Below are positions 24,764 through 34,670 of a DNA stretch of 64,000 bases, one piece after another. How positions within the stretch are numbered: position 1 is the stretch's first letter; each line of letters starts with the position of its first letter. The notes under the pieces were generated by a model. The model did no database searches. It was given only the letters and a program-made list of their open reading frames with translations, and was not told the origin of the DNA. Origin of the DNA: Flavobacterium sp. IMCC34852 (GTDB lineage Bacteria; Bacteroidota; Bacteroidia; Flavobacteriales; Flavobacteriaceae); assembly GCF_030643905.1 (NCBI RefSeq), contig NZ_CP121446.1, forward strand, positions 1,302,001 to 1,366,000, in the 5' to 3' direction. Both the position numbers and the translations under genes were made by a program.

Positions 24764-27700
24764 ATGAAAAGAATTTTACTTTTATTGCTGATTTTAGTCA
24801 GTACTCCATTTTTTGGGCAAACTTACCAAACCTGGAGGTCTGAGGCCACTGATAACATTTGGCAAACCAATAATAACTGGTGGAATTTTCCCAATGGAAG
24901 CCCAATAGTTTTTGGCCAACAGGAATGGGAAAACAACCATCAACTTTCGCAGCAGTCGACAGCTGATGTAAGCACTTGGCGATTCCTATTTAAGTCAGGG
25001 GCTTCTTCAACCCATACTTTTACGGGGAATAAAATTAGATTTTTTGATTTCGGAGGCCAAAATCCTTCCATTATTAATAATTCTTCTGCCAATCAAAATA
25101 TCAACAATAATATTGAGGGTGATGGAAATGTTGCCGACCCCTTAGAAATTAGAGCAAACAACGGGAATTTAACATTTAACGGTACTGTAAATAACATGGG
25201 TTCATGGGTTGATATTTACGGCGTAAATGGCAAAAGTGTCTTTTTTACAGGAGCAATCTCCGGAAGTGGTGGTTTGAGTGTAAAAGAAAATAGTACGGTT
25301 ACTATATCTAATGCGAACAATACCTATTCAGGTTCTACTTCTGTAGATGCAGGAACTTTAGTGGTACAAAAAGGAGGTCATTCTGCCAGTATTACTTCCG
25401 GAGCCATAGCTTTTACGTTTGCTTCAACCAATCAAGCGGCAGGCGTTTATGATTTTTTACCGGGCCAACTTGCCGGGAGTACTTCAAGAACCTTAACCAG
25501 TAATTTGGTTGCAGGTAAAACTGTTACTTTTAATTATACTACCGGTGACGTTACTATTTGTGATAATGTTGGGGTACCTGATTTTACATTACCTGCTACA
25601 GTATGTGCGGCTTCCAGTCTTTCTTCAATTTCTGTAAGCGTTTCTAACGCTACCAGTTATTCTTGGAGCACCACTAGTGGTGTTGTTATGAGCCCTTCTA
25701 GTGGTTCTATAGCTCCGGGATCAACTACTTTTTCTTCAACGGCTACTTTTGCCTCTTTTGCCAGCGGTACAGCTACTCTTACTTTAACGGTTAACGGTTG
25801 TAACGGTTCTCAAATGGCACAAAGAAATATTACCGTAATTGGCTTAGTGGGTACGCCAAGTTTTACTACGGGGGCTACTACACTTTGTCAGGATGCTGTT
25901 GATGAAACGTATACTGCTACCGCCGCAAACGCATCGGGTATTACTTATAGTGTTTCTCCAGTAGAAGCAGGCACTATAGATACTAATACTGGTGTTATGA
26001 ATTGGAGTGCAACTTTTAGTGGAAATGCTACTATAACTGCCAGTGCAGAAGGATGTGGTGGACCTGTGACGGCAAATAGAGTAGTCGCCGTTACGCCAGC
26101 CGTTAGTGTTCCTAGTTTTACATTACCTGCTACAGTATGTGCGGCTTCCAGTCTTTCTTCAATTTCTGTAAGCGTTTCTAACGCTACCAGTTATTCTTGG
26201 AGTACCACTAGTGGTGTTGTTATGAGCCCTTCTAGTGGTTCTATAGCTCCGGGATCAACTACGTTTTCTTCAACGGCTACTTTTGCCTCTTTTGCCAGCG
26301 GTACAGCTACTCTTACTTTAACGGTTAACGGTTGTGACAGTTCTCAAATGGCACAAAGAAATATTACCGTAATTGGCTTAGTGGGAACACCAAGTTTTAC
26401 AGCTGGTGCTACTATAGTTTGTCAAGATGCGTCAGATGAAACTTATATTGCTACAGCTTCTAATGCTACAGAAATCACTTATTCTGTTTCGCCTCCTGAA
26501 GCCGGAACGATTGGGTCTTCAACAGGTGTAATGAATTGGGAGGCCGGATTTAGTGGAGACGCTACTATAACTGCCAGTGCCGCCGGATGTGGTGGCCCTT
26601 TAACGGCCAATAGAGTAGTTACGGTTCAATCGAGATATTTATTCTATGTTGATTCAGATGGCGATGGTTACGGAAGTATTACAAGTAGTATGGAATGTTC
26701 TTCAAGTGCTTTAGTAGCACCAACCGGTTTTGCTACTAATGATGAAGATTGTGATGATACTGATGATACTATTAATCCTGGTGCTACTGAAGTTAACTTC
26801 AATGGTGAAGATGACGATTGTGACGGTTCTATATTTAACGGTCATGCTCCTGTTGTTTCAGATGTAACTACTCCAAGTGGTGCTTTGGCTTCGATGACCA
26901 GTCCAATTGAGTGTTCAGTAGCTACTAATACGACTCCATATTCAGGGGCTTCTGTTGTACACAAATTCAGAGTAACCAGAACTTCACCACCAGCTGCTCC
27001 GGTTGAGTTTGAAAGTGTTACGCGTACTTTTGCTATTTCATCTTTAGCTATTGCGGCTTATTCAGCTACTTATGAAGTGCAAGCCACTGCTATTGTCAAC
27101 GGTGAAGAGCAACCTTATAATGGTAATACCGCTACGTTTACTACCCCGGCAGCACCGGTTATTACTACTGTTTCACAAATTTCAAATAACCAGTGTAATC
27201 AAACTTTGAGCGCGATTAATTCTTATATCTATGCCAGTAATGGTCCTGCAGTAGTTCAGTTGTATGATTTTGAAGTGATTCGCGAAGTAGAAGGTTTACC
27301 AACGCATACACAAGTTTATACGACTACCGCGCCTTATTTCCGATTGACCTCATTGTCAATACCGGTAACTTATGGTACTACATATAAAGTAAGATCTCGT
27401 TATGGTTATAATAGTTTTGGTAGTGAAATCAGATCAAGTTACAGTACACAATGTACTATTACTACTCCAAGTTTGCCTACAGTTCAAGTGGTAGGTACGC
27501 AATGTGATCAAACAATGGCTTCTATCAATGCATTTGTTTATTCAACAGTTGGTTTAGGAAGCGCCAATCTTTATGAATTTAGAGTAACCCGTATCGTAGC
27601 ACCCGGAGAAACCACTCCTGCTGTTACTGAGGAGACCATTCAAAGAGTTGTTCCTTACTTTAGATTGACTATGTTGGAAAATTTATATATCGGATTAGGT

Positions 27701-28402
27701 AAAGAATATTCGGTATCGGTTCGTTACCGTGTCAATACTCCTGGTACAGTTCCCGGAACCCAGTTTTCAGATTGGAGTCCGATAGCTTGTTCAGTGTTTA
27801 CTCCGGAATTTCCAACTACAGGAATGGTTGATGCCCAGTGTAATCTTGTTGATTTTACACCATCGATGTCACAATATATTTATTCAGGTATAGTAACGGG
27901 AGCTACTCAATACCGTTTCCGTTTGGAATTATTTGATGAAATGTCGCCAACCCCTGAAGTGCCTGTTTATAGTCAGTCAGTTGATAGCCCGAATAATTAC
28001 GTAACCTTAAATCAGTTTACCGGTTTATTGCCGTCGACTACTTATGTGATAACAGTTTCAGTTGAGTTGTTTGGAGAGTTTGGTCCTTACGGAAAAGATT
28101 GTGCGGTAACTACTCCGGCATTTGCTGCTAAGACTGCCACAACCTTTGTAAGTTCAAGTTTTGAAGCCACCGCTTATCCGAATCCATTTGCCAATAACTT
28201 TACCTTAGGTGTTAAAACTTCAAGTCAGTCATCAATTGGGATTAAAGTATTTGATATGGTAGGTCGTTTGGTTGACCAAAACTCATTGAATGTTGCTGAA
28301 TTGAAAAATATTTCTATTGGTGATAAATACCCAAGTGGTGTTTACAATGTGGTTGTTACCCAAGATGGTGTTGTTAAGACACTTCGCGTGGTTAAACGAT
28401 AA
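24764..28402 (+). CDS. Giant T9SS adhesin 1 (1212 aa; PKD/Ig-like repeats, MopE-like motif, shared C-terminal module)
   Basis: A signal peptide (MKRILLLLLILVSTPFFGQ) is followed by a beta-helical part with an autotransporter-associated repeat (SGSGGLSVKENSTVTI, then NNTYSGSTSVDAGTLVV; about 160-210). Two copies of a 178-residue Ig/PKD-like unit follow (about 274-451 and 452-622; TLPATVCAASS, TYSVSP-type strands). From residue 623 comes the shared module: a MopE-like Asp-rich metal-binding motif (VDSDGDGYGS; then NDEDCDDTDDTINPG and DDDCDGS), four related ~105-residue Cys-containing beta domains (about 690-1120), and a type A T9SS sorting domain (YPNPFANNFTL ... VKTLRVVKR). It should be exported through T9SS and act as a surface adhesin or matrix protein. 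Ligand unknown. It is the only gene of the four with its own N-terminal beta-helix. Confidence 0.85.
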   Translation: MKRILLLLLILVSTPFFGQTYQTWRSEATDNIWQTNNNWWNFPNGSPIVFGQQEWENNHQLSQQSTADVSTWRFLFKSGASSTHTFTGNKIRFFDFGGQNPSIINNSSANQNINNNIEGDGNVADPLEIRANNGNLTFNGTVNNMGSWVDIYGVNGKSVFFTGAISGSGGLSVKENSTVTISNANNTYSGSTSVDAGTLVVQKGGHSASITSGAIAFTFASTNQAAGVYDFLPGQLAGSTSRTLTSNLVAGKTVTFNYTTGDVTICDNVGVPDFTLPATVCAASSLSSISVSVSNATSYSWSTTSGVVMSPSSGSIAPGSTTFSSTATFASFASGTATLTLTVNGCNGSQMAQRNITVIGLVGTPSFTTGATTLCQDAVDETYTATAANASGITYSVSPVEAGTIDTNTGVMNWSATFSGNATITASAEGCGGPVTANRVVAVTPAVSVPSFTLPATVCAASSLSSISVSVSNATSYSWSTTSGVVMSPSSGSIAPGSTTFSSTATFASFASGTATLTLTVNGCDSSQMAQRNITVIGLVGTPSFTAGATIVCQDASDETYIATASNATEITYSVSPPEAGTIGSSTGVMNWEAGFSGDATITASAAGCGGPLTANRVVTVQSRYLFYVDSDGDGYGSITSSMECSSSALVAPTGFATNDEDCDDTDDTINPGATEVNFNGEDDDCDGSIFNGHAPVVSDVTTPSGALASMTSPIECSVATNTTPYSGASVVHKFRVTRTSPPAAPVEFESVTRTFAISSLAIAAYSATYEVQATAIVNGEEQPYNGNTATFTTPAAPVITTVSQISNNQCNQTLSAINSYIYASNGPAVVQLYDFEVIREVEGLPTHTQVYTTTAPYFRLTSLSIPVTYGTTYKVRSRYGYNSFGSEIRSSYSTQCTITTPSLPTVQVVGTQCDQTMASINAFVYSTVGLGSANLYEFRVTRIVAPGETTPAVTEETIQRVVPYFRLTMLENLYIGLGKEYSVSVRYRVNTPGTVPGTQFSDWSPIACSVFTPEFPTTGMVDAQCNLVDFTPSMSQYIYSGIVTGATQYRFRLELFDEMSPTPEVPVYSQSVDSPNNYVTLNQFTGLLPSTTYVITVSVELFGEFGPYGKDCAVTTPAFAAKTATTFVSSSFEATAYPNPFANNFTLGVKTSSQSSIGIKVFDMVGRLVDQNSLNVAELKNISIGDKYPSGVYNVVVTQDGVVKTLRVVKR
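25583..26629 (+). repeat. Two tandem 534-bp units inside adhesin 1
   Basis: The unit from 25583 recurs from 26117 (period 534 bases, 178 codons). The first ~284 bases of each unit are almost identical. The second halves have drifted but keep the same domain pattern (LCQDA/VCQDA, EAGTI, GVMNW, ITASA, CGGP). Confidence 0.85.
26630..28402 (+). repeat. Shared adhesin C-terminal module, copy 1
   Basis: This stretch recurs almost unchanged at 43476-45245, and from its MopE motif onward (26743) also at 32583-34242 and 38423-40079. It has the SRYLFYVDSDGDG start only in copies 1 and 4. The sorting-domain ends fall into two types: copies 1 and 2 are alike (SSQSSIGIKVF), and copies 3 and 4 are alike (SSQTDFGIKVF). 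Confidence 0.9.
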
Positions 28403-28461
28403 ATAAATATGGTTTCCGCCTTAACGGGAATGACAATATAAATTTTAACTTATTGAAAAAG

Positions 28462-28490
28462 AATCCTCGCTTTATGGCGGGGATTTTTTT
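28462..28490 (+). terminator. Terminator after adhesin 1
   Basis: A 9-bp stem AATCCTCGC/GCGGGGATT (one G-U) with a 6-base loop and a T run. The same hairpin follows adhesins 2 and 3. Confidence 0.88.
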
Positions 28491-28700
28491 ATTTAAGTTG
28501 AGTTCCCATCAACGCGAGAATGATTGAGGATGATTCCTTCAATTCTTTTACTCAGGTTAAACTCAGCTAAGGGTTATAAATTCCTAACAATTATCTATTG
28601 AAAAAGTATAAAGCCTAATGGGTTAATTATTCTGTTTTCTGCTATTTCTATTTAACGCTACTCAAGAATAAATCTAAATTAATTAGAATAAAGTATCTAA

Positions 28701-28723
28701 TATGACAGATGATAAATGTCATA
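28701..28723. promoter_or_regulatory. Inverted repeat TATGACA-N9-TGTCATA upstream of adhesin 2
   Basis: Two perfect 7-bp arms with a 9-base spacer, 108 bases before the start codon. The size and spacing suit a dimeric helix-turn-helix regulator. The identical copy at 34541-34563 is due to the duplication. Confidence 0.4.
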
Positions 28724-28830
28724 GGTTTAGTTACTATTAGTGAAGTAACTTTAGGTAGGCAAAGATTGGTTTGCTAAAGAGGAAACCGAAAATCTTGAAA
28801 GAGAGTAGGTGTTTATTTAATTATTTAATT

Positions 28831-31800
28831 ATGAGGAAAATTATTTTATTCTGTTTATTCATCTTTACGATGGCGGCAGTAAAAGCTCAAACAGTAACCA
28901 TCACTGACGTTAATTTTCATGCAGCTTTGATTGCTAATGGAGTGGATACTAATTCCGATACTCTGATACAAACCAGCGAGGCATTGGAGGTTACTAGTTT
29001 AAATGTTCAATCCTACGGGATTACCAACATGACTGGAATCAGCAGCTTTACAAATCTGCAGATTTTAGATTGTTCGGGGAACTCATTAACGAGTTTAAAT
29101 CTAACAGGGTTGAGTAGTTTACAATCATTATCTTGTAGCAATAATGCAATAACCAATTTAGATGTTTCATCTTGTACTGCATTAACTAATTTAAGTTTTA
29201 CAGGTAATCCTATAGCTGTTTTTAATGCCTCGGATTGTACACTGCTGTCGACTATAAATGGTTATTCCGGATTTTCTAATGCTCACAATATTTATATTGC
29301 TACATTAACCAATTTGAATTTAACGAACTGTAGTGCATTACAGCGTTTGTATTTGGGTGGAAACAACTTATTAAATTCAGTTCAAATAACTGGATGTATT
29401 GGCTTAATAGAAATTACTCTTGTTAGCAATGCAATTTTAACTTCTTTTACGGTGTCCAACTTGCCCAATTTAACAAATTTTGAAGCTGCATACAATCCGC
29501 AATTAGCCTCGTTAACCTTTACAAACGACACAGCATTGAACTATTTGCTTTGTTATGAGAACGCATTAACTAGTTTAAACTTAAGTGGTTTGCCTTCATT
29601 AAATTTGCTTAATTGTCGTTCAAATTCCTTAACATCTTTAAATTTGAATGGTTTAACAACTTTAGTATATTTATTCTGTTTAAACAATAATTTAACTTCT
29701 CTAGATGTTAGTGGATTAAGCTCACTATATCAATTGAATTGCATAGGCAATTCAGGTTTAACTTGTATAAAAGTAGCTGATGTATCTGCGGCTAATTCAA
29801 ATGAAGCATGGACAAAAGATGCTGCTGCGATTTATTCCACTACTTGTGCTACTACAGTTCAATTAACGGTAACAAAAGCTGGAGCCGGCGCAGGTTCAGT
29901 TGTTTCAAGTCCAGCAGGAATTGACTGTGGAAGTACATGTACTTTTGATTTCTCTATAAATACACAAGTAACATTGACAGCTGTGCCAAGTTTAGGTTCG
30001 GTATTTTTAGGTTGGACAGGTGCCTATGTAGGAACTGATGCATCTATAAATGTTACTATGGATGTTGCTAAATCAATTACAGCTAACTTTGGCGAAGCTC
30101 AATTTCCTTTAACCATTTCAAATATTGGAAATGGAAATATAATAAGTACACCAGCCGGAATTAGTTGTGGTAGTAGCTGTATAGCAAATTTTGATATTGG
30201 AGCTACTGTAACTCTTACTGCAATTCCAAATTCCGGAGCAACTTTTTTAGGATGGGGTGGATCGTGCACAGGTACGGAGTTGACATGCACCGTTACAATG
30301 GATAGTGCAAAATCAGTAACTGCTACATTTGACGGAATTCAAGTAAATGAATTTTTATTAACAGTAACAAAAGCTGGAGCTGGTGTTGGAACAATTTCAA
30401 GTTCTCCAGCTGGAATTAATTGCGGAAGTACATGTTCTTCAGCATTTGCAATTGATACAGTGGTGACATTGACAGCTGTACCAAGTTACGGCTCTGTATT
30501 TACTGGATGGTCAGGAGGTGGAACTTCTGGAAATGATGCAACAATAAGTGTAACAATGGATGCTGCGAAATCTATAACTGCAAACTTTGGCAGAGCACAA
30601 TTTCCTTTAACGATTTCAAACTCTGGAGGAGGAACTGTATCAAGTACTCCTGCAGGTATTAATTGTGGATTAAATTGTACCGCAAATTATGAATTTGGTA
30701 TGAATGTACAGCTTAATGCAATACCTAGTTCGGGGGCAATATTTGCAGGATGGACTGGAGCTTGCTCAGGAACAGGTCCGTGTACTGTAACTATTGATGC
30801 TGCAAAAACAGTAAATGCCCGTTTTACATATCCGCTTACGATTACTAGATCAGGAACTGGTGGAGGAACCGTAACAAGTTCTCCTACAGGAATTTCTTGT
30901 GGATCAACATGTACAGCAAATTATGATGCCAATCAAATGGTAACTTTAACAGCTATTTCGGATGCAACGTCAACATTTGTAGGTTGGTCCGGAGCTGTAT
31001 CTTCAAGTTCGGCTACAATAAATGTTACAATGGATGCTGCAAAATCAATAAATGCTCAATTCAATGTAATTAAATATACATTAAATGTCCTTTATATTGG
31101 TTCTCATTTTAGTGAAGGCACATGGCATAGCGGAGGAACTATTACAACTAGTCCAACTGGTATTAACTGTCCTTCAATATGTACAGCTGAATATACAATT
31201 GGAACACAAGTTACTTTAACTGCTGCTCCAAATCTCGGATATCAGTTTAACGGATGGTCAGGGCCTTGTACGGGTATTGAGCCTTGTGTTTTAACCATGA
31301 ATTCAGCAAAATCTGTAACTGCAACATTTGTATGTGTAACTCCAAATACACCTTCTTCCATATCTGGTAATGCTATAGTTTGTCCAGGTGCTACAGCAAC
31401 GTATTCGGTTATTAATGATCCAAATGCTTCAAGTTATACCTGGACTTTACCGTCTGGTTGGAGTGGTAATAGTACAACAAATAGCATTACTGTAACAGCG
31501 GGTGATACGGGAACCTTATCTGTAAAAGCCAACAGTATTTGTGGTTCCAGTAGTGCAAGTTCGGAGTTAGTTGTCACTGTAAATTCACTGCCAATAGATA
31601 CTAATGAAAATCAACTGAGTGAAATAACTGCAGATGCCAACACTATTATTTTAGACCATTTTAATGCTGCTACTACGGGTCAACTATATGGGTCTATTAA
31701 TTATGTACCGAGCATGAATGGAATGGGTGCTGCAGCCGAATTCAAAAACAATAATTGGATTCGTTATAACTATAATGCAAACCTAAGCAGTTCAGGTACT

Positions 31801-34242
31801 ATTGATTTTTGGATTTATGCCAAAGCGTACAATATTCCACTTGCTAATATTAATTGGAATACGGGAGCTACTTCCTATCCAGGAGCCGGACATGTATTTC
31901 ATTCACGAATTAATGCTGCCGGAAAAATTGATGTTGGCGCATGGCCTACAGGTTCATTTTCCAGTAATGCCTCCATACCATTAAATACGTGGACGCGTAT
32001 AACAATTACCTGGGGAAACAATAATAATATTATTTATATCAATGGTGTTGCAGATGTAATAAACACAAGTGCATTTAGTCCTTCTGCAAACGGGAACTAC
32101 AGCATTTATGTTCCGTATTGGGGAACTACAAATGAGTTTTATTTGGATGAATTTCACGTGTCAAATAAAAAAAGGACACCAGAAGAAATTAATAGTGTAT
32201 ATAATTTATTTATTGACTCTGAAATGGATTCAGTTTGTGAAAATACATCAACTAATATTAGGATTACAAATCCTGAAATAGGCATTAGTTACCAACTTTT
32301 CAAAGAAAATCAACCCTTTGGGGATTCCCAAGTTGGAGCTAGCAACCCTTTGATTTTTAGTACGGGTGACTTGAATGAAACTACAAATTTTACAGTTAAA
32401 GCAACCAATCCAACAAGTGGATGCTATAGAATGTTGAGTGGTATTCTAACAATTACTGTAACCGCTCAACCTACTTGGTATACCGATGCGGATAATGATG
32501 GTTATCCATCTAGTGTTGCGACTGTGACACAATGTGATCGTCCAATTAATGGTAAATTGCTTTCAGAGTTGACAGCGAGTACTGAAGATTGCGATGATAC
32601 TGATGATACTATTAATCCTGATGCTACAGAAGTTAACTTCAACGGTGAAGATGACGATTGTGACGGTTCTATATTTAACGGTCATGCACCGGTTGTTTCA
32701 GATGTAACTACTCCAAGTGGTGCTTTGGCTTCGATGACCAGTCCAATTGAGTGTTCAGTAGCTACTAATACGACTCCATATTCAGGGGCTTCTGTTGTAC
32801 ACAAATTCAGAGTAACCAGAACTTCACCACCGGCTGCTCCGGTTGAGTTTGAAAGTGCTACGCGTACTTTTGCTATTTCATCTTTAGCTATTGCGGCTTA
32901 TTCAGCTACTTATGAAGTGCAAGCCACTGCTATTGTCAACGGTGAAGAGCAACCTTATAATGGTAATACCGCTACGTTTACTACCCCGGCAGCACCGGTT
33001 ATTACTACTGTTTCACAAATTTCAAATAACCAGTGTAATCAAACTTTGAGCGCGATTAATTCTTATATCTATGCCAGTAATGGTCCTGCAGTAGTTCAGT
33101 TGTATGATTTTGAAGTGATTCGCGAAGTAGAAGGTTTACCAACGCATACACAAGTTTATACGACTACCGCGCCTTATTTCCGATTGACCTCATTGTCAAT
33201 ACCGGTAACTTATGGTACTACATATAAAGTAAGATCTCGTTATGGTTATAATAGTTTTGGTAGTGAAATCAGATCAAGTTACAGTACACAATGTACTATT
33301 ACTACTCCAAGTTTGCCTACAGTTCAAGTGGTAGGTACGCAATGTGATCAAACAATGGCTTCTATCAATGCATTTGTTTATTCAACAGTTGGTTTAGGAA
33401 GCGCCAATCTTTATGAATTTAGAGTAACCCGTATCGTAGCACCCGGAGAAACCACTCCTGCTGTTACTGAGGAGACCATTCAAAGAATTGTTCCTTACTT
33501 TAGATTGACTATGTTGGAAAATTTATATATCGGATTAGGTAAAGAATATTCGGTATCGGTTCGTTACCGTGTCAATACTCCTGGTACAGTTCCCGGAACC
33601 CAGTTTTCAGATTGGAGTCCGATAGCTTGTTCAGTGTTTACTCCGGAATTTCCAACTACAGGAATGGTTGATGCCCAGTGTAATCTTGTTGATTTTACAC
33701 CATCGATGTCACAATATATTTATTCAGGTATAGTAACGGGAGCTACTCAATACCGTTTCCGTTTGGAATTATTTGATGAAATGTCGCCAACCCCTGAAGT
33801 GCCTGTTTATAGTCAGTCAGTTGATAGCCCGAATAATTACGTAACCTTAAATCAGTTTACCGGTTTATTGCCGTCGACTACTTATGTTGTTACAGTTTCA
33901 GTTGAGTTGTTTGGAGAGTTTGGTCCTTACGGAAAAGATTGTGCGGTAACTACTCCGGCATTTGCTGCTAAGACTGCCACAACCTTTGTAAGTTCAAGTT
34001 TTGAAGCCACCGCTTATCCGAATCCATTTGCCAATAACTTTACCTTAGGTGTTAAAACTTCAAGTCAGTCATCAATTGGGATTAAAGTATTTGATATGGT
34101 AGGTCGTTTGGTTGACCAAAACTCATTGAATGTTGCTGAATTGAAAAATATTTCTATTGGTGATAAATACCCAAGTGGTGTTTACAATGTGGTTGTTACC
34201 CAAGATGGTGTTGTTAAGACACTTCGCGTGGTTAAACGATAA
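28831..34242 (+). CDS. Giant T9SS adhesin 2 (1803 aa; LRR, six InlB-like repeats, LamG-like domain, shared module) - chimeric
   Basis: The open frame begins at 28771, but the ATG at 28831 gives a clean signal peptide (MRKIILFCLFIFTMAAVKAQ). Domains: a leucine-rich repeat region (about 25-340); six tandem ~75-residue repeats like divergent InlB B-repeats (about 345-830), each with a Cys-x3-Cys pair (CGSTC, CGSSC, CGLNC, CPSIC) and a GW-containing strand; one PKD-like domain; and a LamG/concanavalin-like domain (WIRYNYNANLSSSGTIDFWI ... WTRITITWGNNNN). A MopE-like motif (WYTDADNDGYPSS, residue 1216 onward), four Cys-containing ~105-residue domains and a T9SS type A sorting domain complete it. 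The last part is identical in type to adhesin 1, while the rest equals adhesin 3, so the gene is a recombinant. A secreted multi-domain adhesin is the likely role; ligand unknown. Confidence 0.87.
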   Translation: MRKIILFCLFIFTMAAVKAQTVTITDVNFHAALIANGVDTNSDTLIQTSEALEVTSLNVQSYGITNMTGISSFTNLQILDCSGNSLTSLNLTGLSSLQSLSCSNNAITNLDVSSCTALTNLSFTGNPIAVFNASDCTLLSTINGYSGFSNAHNIYIATLTNLNLTNCSALQRLYLGGNNLLNSVQITGCIGLIEITLVSNAILTSFTVSNLPNLTNFEAAYNPQLASLTFTNDTALNYLLCYENALTSLNLSGLPSLNLLNCRSNSLTSLNLNGLTTLVYLFCLNNNLTSLDVSGLSSLYQLNCIGNSGLTCIKVADVSAANSNEAWTKDAAAIYSTTCATTVQLTVTKAGAGAGSVVSSPAGIDCGSTCTFDFSINTQVTLTAVPSLGSVFLGWTGAYVGTDASINVTMDVAKSITANFGEAQFPLTISNIGNGNIISTPAGISCGSSCIANFDIGATVTLTAIPNSGATFLGWGGSCTGTELTCTVTMDSAKSVTATFDGIQVNEFLLTVTKAGAGVGTISSSPAGINCGSTCSSAFAIDTVVTLTAVPSYGSVFTGWSGGGTSGNDATISVTMDAAKSITANFGRAQFPLTISNSGGGTVSSTPAGINCGLNCTANYEFGMNVQLNAIPSSGAIFAGWTGACSGTGPCTVTIDAAKTVNARFTYPLTITRSGTGGGTVTSSPTGISCGSTCTANYDANQMVTLTAISDATSTFVGWSGAVSSSSATINVTMDAAKSINAQFNVIKYTLNVLYIGSHFSEGTWHSGGTITTSPTGINCPSICTAEYTIGTQVTLTAAPNLGYQFNGWSGPCTGIEPCVLTMNSAKSVTATFVCVTPNTPSSISGNAIVCPGATATYSVINDPNASSYTWTLPSGWSGNSTTNSITVTAGDTGTLSVKANSICGSSSASSELVVTVNSLPIDTNENQLSEITADANTIILDHFNAATTGQLYGSINYVPSMNGMGAAAEFKNNNWIRYNYNANLSSSGTIDFWIYAKAYNIPLANINWNTGATSYPGAGHVFHSRINAAGKIDVGAWPTGSFSSNASIPLNTWTRITITWGNNNNIIYINGVADVINTSAFSPSANGNYSIYVPYWGTTNEFYLDEFHVSNKKRTPEEINSVYNLFIDSEMDSVCENTSTNIRITNPEIGISYQLFKENQPFGDSQVGASNPLIFSTGDLNETTNFTVKATNPTSGCYRMLSGILTITVTAQPTWYTDADNDGYPSSVATVTQCDRPINGKLLSELTASTEDCDDTDDTINPDATEVNFNGEDDDCDGSIFNGHAPVVSDVTTPSGALASMTSPIECSVATNTTPYSGASVVHKFRVTRTSPPAAPVEFESATRTFAISSLAIAAYSATYEVQATAIVNGEEQPYNGNTATFTTPAAPVITTVSQISNNQCNQTLSAINSYIYASNGPAVVQLYDFEVIREVEGLPTHTQVYTTTAPYFRLTSLSIPVTYGTTYKVRSRYGYNSFGSEIRSSYSTQCTITTPSLPTVQVVGTQCDQTMASINAFVYSTVGLGSANLYEFRVTRIVAPGETTPAVTEETIQRIVPYFRLTMLENLYIGLGKEYSVSVRYRVNTPGTVPGTQFSDWSPIACSVFTPEFPTTGMVDAQCNLVDFTPSMSQYIYSGIVTGATQYRFRLELFDEMSPTPEVPVYSQSVDSPNNYVTLNQFTGLLPSTTYVVTVSVELFGEFGPYGKDCAVTTPAFAAKTATTFVSSSFEATAYPNPFANNFTLGVKTSSQSSIGIKVFDMVGRLVDQNSLNVAELKNISIGDKYPSGVYNVVVTQDGVVKTLRVVKR

Positions 34243-34301
34243 ATAAATATGGTTTCCGCCTTAACGGGAATGACAATATAAATTTTAACTTATTGAAAAA
34301 G

Positions 34302-34330
34302 AATCCTCGCTTTATGGCGGGGATTTTTTT
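34302..34330 (+). terminator. Terminator after adhesin 2
   Basis: Duplicate of the hairpin at 28462 (AATCCTCGC/GCGGGGATT, T run). Confidence 0.88.
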
Positions 34331-34540
34331 ATTTAAGTTGAGTTCCCATCAACGCGAGAATGATTGAGGATGATTCCTTCAATTCTTTTACTCAGGTTAA
34401 ACTCAGCTAAGGGTTATAAATTCCTAACAATTATCTATTGAAAAAGTATAAAGCCTAATGGGTTAATTATTCTGTTTTCTGCTATTTCTATTTAACGCTA
34501 CTCAAGAATAAATCTAAATTAATTAGAATAAAGTATCTAA

Positions 34541-34563
34541 TATGACAGATGATAAATGTCATA
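34541..34563. promoter_or_regulatory. Inverted repeat TATGACA-N9-TGTCATA upstream of adhesin 3
   Basis: Duplicate of the site at 28701-28723, at the same distance from the start codon. Confidence 0.4.
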
Positions 34564-34670
34564 GGTTTAGTTACTATTAGTGAAGTAACTTTAGGTAGGC
34601 AAAGATTGGTTTGCTAAAGAGGAAACCGAAAATCTTGAAAGAGAGTAGGTGTTTATTTAATTATTTAATT

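Larger units (their letters stand above)
28403..34242 (+). repeat. 5,840-bp tandem duplication, first unit
   Basis: Positions 26743-33971 match positions 32583-39811 at a constant offset of 5,840 bases, with only a few substitutions seen by eye. This unit holds the 428-base upstream region and adhesin 2. The upstream region contains a terminator, an inverted repeat and no other gene. The 3' part of the gene is of the adhesin-1 type, which shows where the crossover happened. Confidence 0.92.
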
